Positions 53,644 to 64,000 of a stretch of DNA of 64,000 nucleotides are shown here, in pieces. Source of the stretch: Elysia crispata. Its lineage: Eukaryota; Mollusca; Gastropoda; Plakobranchidae. A program made the translations under genes and the position numbers. The DNA lies in the NCBI GenBank assembly GCA_033675545.1, contig JAWDGP010002668.1, positions 90,001 to 154,000 on the forward strand. Direction: 5' to 3'. Every line of letters begins with the position of its first letter. Position 1 is the stretch's first letter. The notes beneath the pieces were generated by a model. The model did no database searches and had not been told where the DNA came from. It worked only from the letters and a program-made list of their open reading frames with translations.

Positions 53644-55341
53644 CTAGTAGTTTTGCAGCCGACTAGAGTCACACTCGCATCCTTCACAACCGTTCTCGTC
53701 TCTCACGAAACCGAGCGGACAGTTGTAAGAACACTTCAGCATCGGGCAGCCTAAATAATGGGAATTATAAAGTCGTTCATGTTAGGATGAGAGTGGGCAG
53801 TAATGTTGTAAGAACACTTCAGCATCGGGCAGCCTAAATAATGGGGATTATAAAGTCGTTCATGTCAGGATGAGAGTGGACAGTAATGTTGTAAGAACAC
53901 TTCACCACCGGGCAGCCTAAATAATGGGAATTATAAAGTCGTTCATGTTAGGATGAGAGTGGGCAGTAATGTTGTAAGAACACTTCACCATTGGGCAGCC
54001 TAAACAATGAGAATTATAAAGTCGTTCATGTTAGGATGAGAGTGGGCAGTAATGTTGTAAGAACACTTCACCATTGGGCAGCCTAAACAATGAGAATTAT
54101 AAAGTCGTTCATTTTAGGATGAGAGTTGACAGATGTAAGAACACTTCACCATCGGGCAGCCTAAACAATGAGAATTATTATAATATCCTCCATGTTGGGA
54201 TGAGAGTGGACAGTTGTAAGAACACTTCACCATCGGGCAGCCTAAACAATGAGAATTATTATAATATCCTCCATGTTGGGATGAGAGTGGACAGTTGTAA
54301 GAACACTTCACCATCGGGCAGCCTAAACAATGAGAATTATAAAGTCGTTCATTTTAGGATGAGAGTGGACAGATGTAAGAACACTTCACCATCGGGCAGC
54401 CTAAACAATGAGAATTATTATAATATCCTCCATGTTGGGATGAGAGTGGACAGTTGTAAGAACACTTCACCATCGGGCAGCCTAAACAATGAGAATTATA
54501 AAGTCGTTCATTTTAGGATGAGAGTTGACAGATGTAAGAACACTTCACCATCGGGCAGCCTAAACAATGAGAATTATTATAATATCCTCCATGTTGGGAT
54601 GAGAGTGGACAGTTGTAAGAACACTTCACCATCGGGCAGCCTAAACAATGAGAATTATTATAATATCCTCCATGTTGGGATGAGAGTGGACAGTTGTAAG
54701 AACACTTCACCATCGGGCAGCCTAAACAATGAGAATTATAAAGTCGTTCATTTTAGGATGAGAGTGGACACTTCACCATAGCGCAAACCCTTCTGGAATG
54801 AAGAAGAGAAACTGAAAAAATCAAAAGAACGGGTTGCACTCACTGCACTATTTTTCATCATTTACCAACGTAATTTCCATTTTAAGATAATCAGCTTGAC
54901 CTAATGATAAATTGGAGAAAACCAAATTGTCTTGATCGACAATGTGCAGACCTTTTTGCTTTTCACGAAATAATTTGATAGAAAAATTAAGTTACTTAAT
55001 AATGACAAAATACCAGAAGCTGTCCTTTGTTTCCACCAAGAGAAGCCAGCAAAATGAAAGCCAAATATACATTTTAGTACTTCAAATTGTAGACCTTTGT
55101 TTATATTTGTCCTGTTTAGTTTACAACCGATTTTAGAAAAACAAAATTATGAACTTATTAACAAATTCTGGAGAGGTCCAGGAGAGGAAGAAGGTAATGT
55201 TACCGAGCGGCTGTTGAAATGTGGTTCGGTAGCACTGGTGACCGCAGCCGTTTGACTGGCACTCGTAACCGGAAGGACACGTGACATTATTGACGTCACC
55301 GCACAGTGACAGACAGAAGCCTCTCTTCTGCGGCCTTGACT
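53644..55341 (-). CDS. WAP-like plus antistasin-like cysteine-rich protein, 3' exons (partial)
   Basis: Two phase-compatible minus-strand exons, 55341-55204 and 53750-53644 (phase 1), ending at TAG 53646-53644. The first encodes a WAP-like segment (FCLSLCGDVNNVTCPSGYEC, then SNGCGHQCYR). The second encodes CPMLKCSYNCPLGFVRDENG followed by CEGCEC, matching the antistasin pattern C-x4-C-x3-C-x2-G-F-x4-D-x2-G-C-x2-C-x-C. Such proteins are normally secreted serine-protease inhibitors. The 5' exons, including any signal peptide, were not found upstream; the first exon opens needing one base from a previous one. The intron between the two exons is almost filled by an array duplicating the acceptor and start of the last exon. 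Confidence 0.75.
53725..54780 (-). repeat. ~80-bp minisatellite repeating the antistasin exon acceptor
   Basis: About 13 units of 77-84 bp. On the coding strand each carries TTTAG|GCTGCCCGATG and the next 20 or so bases of the real exon, then intron-like filler. Type-B units (81 bp, with TATTATAATAATTCTC filler) keep the frame open as CPMVKCSYNCP plus a further 16 residues. Type-A units (GAACGACTTTATAATTC filler) bring an in-frame stop soon after SS. Confidence 0.92.
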
Positions 55342-56045
55342 CTGTGGGTGAAACTAGAAACGGGAGGATGAGAACAATAACGATGAGAACAATAACGATG
55401 AGAACAATAACGATAAGAGAATTATACTACGAATCCTTGCATAACTTAGCCTAAGAGATTAGGAATTAAGGTCTAACTTCATATGTGGAACAGCACGCAA
55501 CAAGGGTCGAATCTTCGAGAAAATGTCTTAAACATGTTTTGGGTTTGAAAGATTACCTGTCAAACAGAAACGAAATTTTTAGGACTTGAGAATCTTAGCT
55601 TTCGATCAAATTATACTGGTTGCAATTATCAGGGCATGTTTTTAAAAACCGTCGCTAGATCTGTGTATAAGTAAATTGATGAATCATATCCAGACCAAAT
55701 TTTTAAGAGGGAAATTGGAGAGGGATGTTTGTACACTGAATGCGTTACATAAAATAATGCAGCAATGGACTTTAGCCAGACCAAGACTGGTACTGGGAAC
55801 GGTAAACTCCCTCAGCATGTGGATAAATTTAGTAATAAGTCAATCAGTCAATCAATCAAACTTATCAGTCAATCCACAGAGCCTTGCTCCAAAAAGATGA
55901 AGAGTCGCGCTCTGCTAAGACGAGTGAGCTAATCATACTCATAAAACCACACGGGAAAACAAACAATATTCGTTATGAAATGCTGAGGCGGAAGTGCTAG
56001 GATCTATCACTAAGAGACTTTCATCATGGACGTCTATTTACGGCA

Positions 56046-56115
56046 TCTTAAGTCACTTCGGTTCAGTGGATAGTTGGTGAATTCTGAACTGACAATCTGG
56101 TGGTTTGTTCACAAC
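56046..56115 (+). repeat. Possible tRNA-derived SINE head
   Basis: CGGTTCAGTGGATAGTTGG resembles an A-box/D-arm. GGTGGTTTGTTCACAACC about 30 bases on is a loose B-box. No cloverleaf forms. Confidence 0.35.
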
Positions 56116-56975
56116 CTCTAACAGAAATAAGAACAACTAAAATCCAGTGGTTAATATATTCAAGTTTTCTCAAATTACAACCTATGGATAAATTAATACG
56201 ACTTTTGTATCATGGTCAGCATATAAAGGAAAAGAAAAGAATTAAAATGAATAAAGAACGTATTGCCATACCCATTAAAAGCGCAGTAACCACGTAGGAC
56301 GTAAATACAGAGACTCAATTGCCGCCATGTTAAATTCCTTCTAAAACAGAGATGACAACAGAATAAGTAAACTGCTCTGACACACTACACAGATAGGCCC
56401 TACGTCCAGATGCTATCGGCTGATGTGTTGGTAAGAGAAGCTGATCACTACCATCCCAAATATTGCTCCAAATCTAATCAAGTCGACTCACTTATGTAAG
56501 TCAAAGCTTGTGGACTTTCCTTGTGTCATCTTTCTCACCACACGGTATGTTTCGATCTAGTCCATCATGGAATTTATTCTTCTACACTAATTCTAACGTC
56601 TATTGCCATTATTTTGTCCCCTTTAAAAGCTTATGTCTTACTAATTGTATTTAGGGCAGGCTAGCCGCATGGAAGTAAAAACCTCATAGAACTACAAAAT
56701 AATGCAAGGTCTAGTAAAAACGATCTCTTGATTAATCGGCATACGGTTAAAGAGGTGGTGCTGGATTAAACGATAATTTAACTTAAACTATCAAACGGCA
56801 TAGCGAGAATGGACCTCTCTCTGTTCCACATGCTGAGCGGTTGTCCTCTCGAAGATATCTGATCAAACAGCAGACACGACCACACATCTCGTCTGGTAAC
56901 TTCAACCAGGAGATAAGGCACGTCGGCTGGTTTCTAGATCTGACAAGAACTTTAAGCACTTCTCGTTGTTGAATG

Positions 56976-57190
56976 CAATAATTAGAATAGTTAGCTAATT
57001 TTGTAAAATCCAAATCTATTTACAGAGCTTCTTAAGAACATTCATTATCATGTAGTTTTCAATAACTGCACGGCTAAGAATTCTTAGTGCATTTTTATGC
57101 ACTTAATGCGAGCATTCACATCTTTCTAATAGGCGTTTCAAAGGATTTAAAAACAGATTGGGAAGTCCAGAATTAATCGACTGCCTTTAT
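56976..57190 (+). repeat. Dispersed repeat family, copy C
   Basis: GAATAGTTAGCTAATTTTGT, then AAATCTATTTACAG, CATTATCATGTAG, GGCTAAGAATTC and TTTAAAAACAGATTGGGAA align in order with copy A at 3586-3830. It is roughly three-quarters identical by eye. Confidence 0.6.
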
Positions 57191-59105
57191 TGAAATCTGC
57201 CCTTTTCGCTGTAATGTAAAATAAAGTTTGTGATTTCATACATTTGCAAAGGAAAGAATTTCAAATTATGTCTTGGTGTAACATGGATCGATAACGGAAT
57301 GATGTAAAAAAATAATTATTCTTTTTTAATAAAAAAAAAAAAAAAATAAACAGCTTTTTTACATCAACTGTTTGGTTGTATAATTGGCTTCCTCTATTTC
57401 AACACAGACCTAGATCGACGTTCAGATCTAAAATTATTTTCTAGTAAAATTGGTTGCTGCAAGGTTTTTGAATCAAGATCCTAGCTCTTAAAGAAGATGA
57501 AATTGTGATAATAACCTCATTGGATTTGATTGTTTGAAGGAAAATCTACCATAACCGACGGGATGTTTGGGCTGTTTTTGTTTCTCCACTGAAGGATATA
57601 ATACTCAACACCTCTGATCTTCTGCTCTCTTTAAAAAACTTGCCAGATTTCACCAGGGAACTTTTTTGATTCACATGATCACGACACTTATTACTAGAAA
57701 AACTCTTGGTCTTTTTCAGCCTTCAGGTATCATTCATTTTTTCTCAAACTAACTTAAAACAAAAGTAAAATCAAACAAACAATTAAAAAAATAAAAACTA
57801 AAAAAAAATAAAAACAAAAACAAATAATGAACAAAAAACAAACAACTACCCTAAAACAAAAACAAATCCATAACAAAGCGAAATGAGCTTTCAACAAATT
57901 TAACACTTTAAGAAAGGTTAAATGAAAGAAGAAATTATAGAACGAGTACTTGAAAAAAGCGAAAATGATAGGAATCCGGAAATAAAACCTTCTAGCATAC
58001 AAAGGAAATTACAGTTTCGTTATTATTTTTCTTTATTTCTGTTATCGTGTCATATAATGTTTTAATAATCCTACCGTTCGATTGTAAACGTAATAAAATA
58101 AAATGAAAAAGAAGATATATATTTACATTCATTCAAAAAGTATATCATAAAGAGACATAATCATATAGAAACCGCAGAGGCACGGAAATCATTGCATCAC
58201 TTAATAAAGATTGCTTTCTCAGAATGCCATTCGACAGGGATTTTGATTCTCCTATCAGACATCCACGTATTTCAACTAATAAGTATGTACGTGCAAAAAA
58301 TAAGTGTCGGAAAAAAATACATTTTGTTTCCCTTTTTATATACCTGAAATCTTTCAAACAAAAGTTAGATTTTAGCGCTTTCCAAACGACATAATTATTG
58401 TTCGATGACTGTCCACAGACCTCAAGTCATGTCCGTTGAAGATTTCACACGGGAGCGTCCTGTGAGAGCGTGACCTTTTTCCCCATCTCTCCCCGAACTT
58501 TTTCTGGGCGTCGTTAAGAATTAAGAGATTATTTGAATGTGAACTTCCGTTTGGCAAAAATCTGGCCTATCTCTCCGTATTTCCGTGTTTGCTGTATTTC
58601 TTGGTCACGTCTACTGTCGCTTCAGATTCACCGGGTGAGAGTAATCTCCCCTTACCAAGTCCGTCGAAGGTATTTGAGCATGAAGTCTTTTTTGATCATG
58701 ATGATCGTGGCGCCATGGCTTATCTGAATACCAACAAGAGATTCAAAAAATGTGGGAGAAAGTGGAAAAGACGTTGTTTGGTGTGTGTGTGTGGGGGGGG
58801 GGGGGCGGGTAGGACAAACTTAAACTAAATAATATTTGACTATGTCATTTTAACGAAAAACAAAACAAAACAAAACAAAAAAAAAAAAACAAACAACAAA
58901 AAAAAAACCAACAACATAAAACCAAAGAACAACTCAAATTGTAAGTAAAAGCTTGCCTGAGAGCAAATAAACGGCGATTAAAATCTTAACTCCCTTTTGA
59001 CCTCGCAACAGCTATTGAAGAACTTTGGCTCACCCTCGCCACTACCAAAATACACACTCTCACACACACAGTCATACACACAAACTATCACTGCAGACAT
59101 CCTAC

Positions 59106-60094
59106 CAGAGACGTGTCTTCTTTAGGTGGATTGTAAGTCCCGTCATTGTAGTCCAACCAGTCCACACCCTGAAGCAGTGAGGGGGAAAACAGTACACTGC
59201 ATCAAATCATTCATTGAAATGGGGAAAACAGTACACCGCATCAAATCATTCATTGAAATGGGGAAAACAGTACACCGCATCAAATCATTCATTGAAATGG
59301 GGAAAACAGTACACCGCATCAAATCATTCATTGAAATGGGGAAAACAGTACACCGCATCAAATCATTCATTGAAATGGGGAAAACAGTACCCCGCATCAA
59401 ATCATTCATTGAAATGGGGAAAACAGTACACCGCATCAAATCATTCATTGAAATGGGGAAAACAGTGCATAAAAATCTTGTTCTTTGGGAGATGAAATCA
59501 GTGCATAACATCAGGTTATTTGCATGAGAAAAATATTATTGCATCGAATAATTCACTTGGGGAAAAAAAGGTGCCCAACATCAGATTATTTTATGTGGAA
59601 GAAACTAGAAGATTGTATCAGACAATTTGCGTGGGGGTAAAAGTGAGGCATGGCCTAGCTATGCCGAGTATAAGTCTTTATCATAAGGCTTCCAGCGGCA
59701 ACAATAAGACTAGCAAGAAAAGTAGAAAAAAGAACTTCCATTCTATTTATAGATGAGACCATTTTAAACGTTTGCTGTCATTAAATAGGTGCAAAAAAAA
59801 AAAAAAAAAAAAAAAAAAATGGACAGCCGTTTATTATCGTGGACCAGTGCCTCTTGAGTCACTCCCGATAGCACGTTTCTTTCTTTTTCTCTCTCTGTTT
59901 CTCCCCCTCCCTCTCTCTGTTTCTCCCTCTCTCTCTCTCTCTCTCTCTCTTTCTCCCTCTCTCTCTTTCTCTCTCCCTCCCCCCTCTCTCTTTCTCCCCT
60001 TCTCTTTTTCTCCCTCTCTCTTTCTCTTTCTCTCTCTCTCCCTCTCTCTTTCTTTCTTTTTCTCTCTCTCTTTCTCCCTCTTACTCTCTCTGTT

Positions 60095-60136
<42 letters not shown>

Positions 60137-60647
60137 CCTCTCCCCCTCTCTCTTTCTCTCTCTCTTTTTCTCTCTCTCTTTCGACATTCACAGATTACCG
60201 CGCCCTGACCAGATCATTGCCGGACTTACCGCAACATCCGTGACGGTGAGAAGCGCCTTCTGGGTCCACTGGGAGTATTTGGACAGCGGGTAGTCGGCCT
60301 CGCCGCGCGCCGCCACTGATTTCCTGCTGGCTGACATCGGCACCGCGCTAGAGTTCCTGCCGCCTGACATCGGCACCGCGCTAGAGTTCCTGCCGCCTGA
60401 CATCGGCACCGCGCTCAAGTTCTTGCCGCCGGACACCGGTAGCGCGCTCGTCTTGCTGAGTCGAGAACCCTGTCTGGTGCTAGTGGTCGGCTCCCTGATC
60501 GTTGCTAGCGCTACATTCTGCCGGCTCCTGGCGCTTCAAACACGACATACGAGAAGAGAGGAACTGTTAACATAGAAAACTCGGGTATATTGGCATATTA
60601 CAAACCCATCGAGCCTGCAGGCCAAGCTGTCCATGACGTTTGAGAAT

Positions 60648-60738
<91 letters not shown>

Positions 60739-60932
60739 GAGAGGGGAGAGAGAGAGAAAGGGAGAGAGAGGGAGAGAGAGCGAGAGAGAGATAGAGGGAG
60801 AGAGAAAGTGAAAAAGAAAATGAGAGAGAAAAAAAAAAGAGAGACAGAAAAAAAGAAAGAGAGAGAGGGAGAGGTCGGAGATATAATGAGAAAGTGAAAA
60901 AGAGGGAGTGATAGAGAGAAAGAGAGAGAGAG

Positions 60933-61022
<90 letters not shown>

Positions 61023-61964
61023 GAAAAGACAAAGAAGGAGAGACAGAGAAAGAAAGAAACAGAAAGACAGATAGAGACAGATAGAGACAGAAAGGGACAG
61101 AGAAAGACATAGAGACAGAGAAATACAGCGAGAGAAAGAGAGAGATGCAGAGGAATAGAGACGGACAGACATAGAGAGAGAGAGAGAGAAAGAGAGAGTA
61201 CCTGTTATTCAGATTGCTGGACCAACTTTGAGACAGCTTTCTCTCGTTGATAATTTCTGGAGAGGATAAAACGGAAGATAAGACATAGTTGAGTAACTAA
61301 ATGAATCTTTAAAAAAAAAAACAACAGCAACAAAAAACAGCCTTTTTTTTTTTTTTTTTTTTTTTTTTTACAGTTTTGCATGAAAAGAGATCAATTTTAC
61401 CAGTTGAGAATGAATCGAGACATGGAAGTTTCCCCCTTGCATTCATAACAGATTGACGGACCTATAAACAGAGACAGCCATGGGATTGATATTTTGGCTG
61501 ATAATCTTATTTTTTAAAAATCAAAATTAATGTGATTTCCATTACAAAAAGTGCTAAATTAAAAAAATTTGATTGTTGAACGGAACTCGTGACTTCCAAA
61601 AAAAGAAGGAAATCGCATTCCCTATGTTTGTTATGTTACTGATGAAGCCAAAATCAAGGAGAAACTTCGGTATGTAATTTTGAATTATGTCATCTTCGTC
61701 CAAATAATTTCAAGTCGGGTGATTGTTTACACCTTAGGATATTTATTCCATCCTTCACCCTTGTGTATTACGGATCCTTGGGCTTATAATTAGTAGTGCT
61801 CAAGAGTTTAGCATTTTTTTATTCTATAAAAAGTGCCAGTGTAAGACTATTTCCCTGTGATACATAATTATTCAATCTAGATGTGGCAGAGAATCTAGGT
61901 CCCTTCCATTAATTTATAAAATTTAAAAACTTGTAAAATTCAGTTATTCACCGCTGGCTTCAGG

Positions 61965-62024
<60 letters not shown>

Positions 62025-62477
62025 TTGAAGATAAGGTGGAATAATTGATGAGAGTGCTCAACTGTGGGAGCAATACATAAATATAGAAGATCTTACCTTA
62101 AATTTCCATGCATACTACACTTGTGTTCCAAGCGGAGGACAAAGCTGTCGTACCGAAGAGAGCGGAGGACCGGCGACAGCTTTGTCCTCCGCTTGGAACA
62201 CAAGTGTAGTATGTATGGAAATTTAAGTACCCGAAGAGAGCGGAGGACCGGCGACAGCTTTGTCCTCCGCTTGGAACACAAGTGTAGTATGCATGGAAAT
62301 TTAAGGTAAGATCTTCTATATTTATATATATATATATATTATATTTATATATATATATATATATATATGTGACATTAATGTACAGCATCGCATTATTTCA
62401 AGAGTCTGCCATCAAAACTATACTTACTATCAGGCGTCAGCTGAATGTTAGTCCCAACAATCTTCGATCTCTTGCTT
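59106..62477 (-). CDS. Unrecognised gene, 3' exons (partial)
   Basis: Four minus-strand exons with matching phases: 62477-62428, 61256-61202, 60527-60230 and 59168-59106. They read SKRSKIVGTNIQLTPD, KIINERKLSQSWSSNLNN, a Ser/Arg-rich stretch with 11-residue repeats (SAVPMSGGRNS), then YPLSKYSQWTQKALLTVTDV and GVDWLDYNDGTYNPPKEDTS. The compact C-terminal 40 residues look conserved and folded; the middle looks disordered. I do not recognise the family. The last exon may splice at CTG|GTAGGA or read through to a TGA at 59090-59088 (adding VGCLQ). The 5' end lies beyond the window. The intron between the second and third exons listed is mostly (CT)n on the coding strand. Confidence 0.6.
59182..59466. 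repeat. 39-bp minisatellite abutting an exon acceptor
   Basis: About 7 nearly perfect units containing GGGGAAAACAGTACACCGCA and TCAAATCATTCATTGAAAT, period 39. On the coding (minus) strand the first unit ends about 13 bases before the acceptor CTTCAG at 59169. The 13-aa periodic frames are by-products. Confidence 0.93.
59795..60182. repeat. Poly-A run and CT-rich low-complexity region
   Basis: An A-run at about 59794-59819, then about 300 bases of degenerate TCTC/TTTC/TCCC, in the intron between exons 60527-60230 and 59168-59106. On the coding strand it is GA-rich and lies downstream of the donor. Confidence 0.9.
60328..60435 (-). repeat. 33-bp repeat within coding exon
   Basis: Three to four 33-bp units encode SAVPMSGGRNS-type 11-residue repeats inside exon 60527-60230. 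The first unit (PVSGGKNL) and the last (PMSASRKS) are diverged. Being a multiple of three, copy-number change would preserve the frame. Confidence 0.85.
60652..61199. repeat. (GA)n-rich intron
   Basis: Two long GA runs (about 60652-60726 and 60916-61019) with degenerate GA/GACA sequence between and after. They fill almost the whole intron between exons 61256-61202 and 60527-60230. On the coding strand it is a roughly 550-base pyrimidine tract. Confidence 0.93.
61348..61370. repeat. T homopolymer
   Basis: A T-run in the intron between exons 62477-62428 and 61256-61202 of the unrecognised gene. The rest of 61257-61967 shows nothing notable. Confidence 0.8.
61968..62021. repeat. (TA)n microsatellite
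   Basis: TA run just upstream of the foldback repeat; another TA-rich stretch (about 62322-62368) lies on its other side. Confidence 0.95.
62077..62325. repeat. Perfect 74-bp foldback (inverted) repeat with internal tandem copy
   Basis: Arm 62077-62150 is the exact reverse complement of 62252-62325. Between them lies a second near-identical right-arm copy (62174-62226), so about 75 bases starting ACCGAAGAGAGCGGAGGACC are tandemly duplicated with period 78 (62152 and 62230). Both ends sit in TA-rich sequence. It lies in an intron of the unrecognised minus-strand gene and can fold into a long hairpin as RNA. Confidence 0.9.
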
Positions 62478-62689
62478 CTGAAACAAAGAATGCTAACCAT
62501 AATACAGAGATAACCTTTTCGCAACGAATAAATCTAATAAGTTCTCCTTATTTTTTGCTGCCACTCACTCAACTCATTCATCACGTGAGCGGCCTTGGAT
62601 TCTCTATCCTCGCGAAAATAACCTCGCAAACATCATTTTCTCGTTCTTATCGACAAAGTTCGTCAAAATTCAAGAGCTGATGACATGAC

Positions 62690-64000
62690 ATGTCAAGTGG
62701 CATTGCTAACCATGGGTGGTATGTTGTAAGACATTGCTAACCATGACTGGGATGTTGTAAAATATTGCTAACCATGGCTGGTATGTTGCAAAGTCATTGC
62801 TAACCACGGCTGGTATGTTGCAAGTCATTGCTGACCATGGCTGGTATGTTGCAAGTCATTGCTAACCATGGCTGGTATGTTGTAAGTCATTGCTAACCAT
62901 GGCTGTTATGTTGCAAGTCATTGTTAACCATGGCTGGTATGTTGCAAGTCCTTGCTAACCATGGGTAACCATGGCTGGTATGTTGTAAAAAAGATTATTG
63001 CTAACCATGGCTGGTATGTTGTAAAATAATTATTGCTAACCATGGCTGGTATGTTGTAATACATTGCTAACCATGGCTGGTATGTTGTAAAATAATTATT
63101 GCTAACCATGGCTGGTATGTTGTAATACATTGCTAACCATGGATGGTATGTAGTAATACATTGCTAACCATGGATGGTATGTAGTAATACATTGCTAACC
63201 ATGGATGGTATATCGCAAGTCATTGCTAACCATGGATGGTATGTAGTAATACATTGTTAACCATGGATGGTATGTAGTAATACATTGCTAACCATGGATG
63301 GTATGTAGTAATACATTGCTAACCATGGATGATATGTCACAAGTCATTGCTAACCATGGCTGGTATGTTGCAAGTTCTGGTATGTTGTAAAATAATTAAT
63401 GGTAACCATGGCTGATATGTTGCAAGTCATTGCTGACCATGGCTGGTATGTTGCAAGTCATTGCTAACCATGGCTGGTATGTTCTAATACATTGTTAACC
63501 ATGGCTGGTATGTTGCAAGTCCTTCCTAACCATGGCTAACCATGGCTGGTATGTTGTAATACATTGCTAACCATGGCTGGTATGTCGCAAGTCATTGCTA
63601 ACCATGGCTGGTATGTTGTAAAATAATTATTGCTTACCATGGCTGGTATGTTGTACTACATTGCTAACCATGGCTGGTATGTTGTAAAATAATTATTGCT
63701 TACCATGGCTGGTATGTTGTAAAATAATTATTGCTTACCATGGCTGGTATGTTGTACTACATTGCTAACCATGGCTGGTATGTTGTAAAATAATTATTGC
63801 TTACCATGGCTGGTATGTTGTAAAATAATTATTGCTAACCATGGCTGGTATGTTGTACTACATTGCTAACCATGGCTGATATGTTGCGAGTTCTGGTATG
63901 TTGTAAAATAATTAATGGTAACCATGGCTGATATGTTGCAAGTCATTGCTAACCATGGATGGTATGTCGCAAGTCATTGCTAACCATGGCTGGTATGTTG
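62690..64000 (+). repeat. ~29-35-bp minisatellite running off the window end
   Basis: About 40 units built on ATTGCTAACCATGGCTGGTA plus TGTTGTAAGTC or TGTTGTAAAATAATT variants. Variant units are interspersed, giving higher-order patterns (for example near 63620-63860). It continues past 64000. No gene is seen in it. Confidence 0.95.

Larger units (their letters stand above)
55342..59087. other. Intronic or intergenic stretch without recognised exons
   Basis: AT-rich, with short GATGAGAACAATAAC repeats near 55370-55415, a SINE-like head near 56046, a dispersed repeat at 56976, and A/C-rich low complexity near 57760-57860 and 58855-58920. It may include 5' exons of the antistasin-like gene, but none could be supported. 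Confidence 0.5.

Noticed and set aside
58372..58557. 61-aa frame with FGERWGKRSRSHR and a terminal FGKR, neuropeptide-like
   Set aside because: A single GKR motif with no signal peptide, no repeats of a peptide, and no supportable splice context.
62064..62388. Short open frames on both strands with repeated peptide
   Set aside because: Explained by the perfect foldback repeat; the same sequence is read on both strands.

Overview
This is a eukaryotic nuclear genomic window. Its genes are split by GT-AG introns, it is AT-rich, and it carries an exceptional load of micro- and minisatellites. The gene content (an intron-rich TRMT44, a WAP-like plus antistasin-like secreted protein, paired inward-rectifier K+ channels, tandem AADAC-like esterases) fits a lophotrochozoan animal, most likely a gastropod mollusc. 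That assignment is inference: no ribosomal or mitochondrial marker is present. Intron-exon models were built by eye from splice consensus, reading phase and family similarity.

Layout. (1) 1.7-8.2 kb: two tandem, plus-strand, two-exon alpha/beta-hydrolase genes of the arylacetamide deacetylase / hormone-sensitive-lipase type. They share a nearly identical block inside exon 2. (2) 9.5-35.8 kb: two Kir genes head to head. The minus-strand gene has 6 coding exons (9529-15321) and the plus-strand gene has at least 10 (20842-35786). A satellite-filled 5.5-kb spacer lies between them. Introns of the plus gene hold a 2.1-kb 87-bp minisatellite nested in a pogo/Tigger-like inverted-repeat element, and a duplicated exon fused in frame to a DIRS reverse-transcriptase fragment. 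(3) 37.8-47.4 kb: a complete 13-exon minus-strand TRMT44 gene (tRNA-Ser Um44 2'-O-methyltransferase, 840 aa), convergent with the plus Kir gene. (4) 47.6-51.5 kb: a decayed hAT transposon with recognisable terminal inverted repeats, and next to it a 109-bp MITE with a perfect 8-bp target duplication. (5) 53.6-55.3 kb: the 3' end of a minus-strand gene encoding a WAP-like and an antistasin-like cysteine-rich segment. (6) 59.1-62.5 kb: 3' exons of a minus-strand gene I do not recognise. (7) 62.0-64.0 kb: a perfect 74-bp foldback repeat and a minisatellite running off the window.

The most unusual signal is recurrent. Tandem repeats start at, or contain, exon edges. In TRMT44 a 39-bp array, and in the antistasin gene an approximately 80-bp array, repeat the 3' splice site together with exon-start sequence. 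They therefore offer a ladder of phase-compatible acceptors that could add 13-aa or 27-aa modules. Other arrays abut acceptors of the plus Kir gene and the unknown gene, and one overlaps the stop codon of the minus Kir gene.
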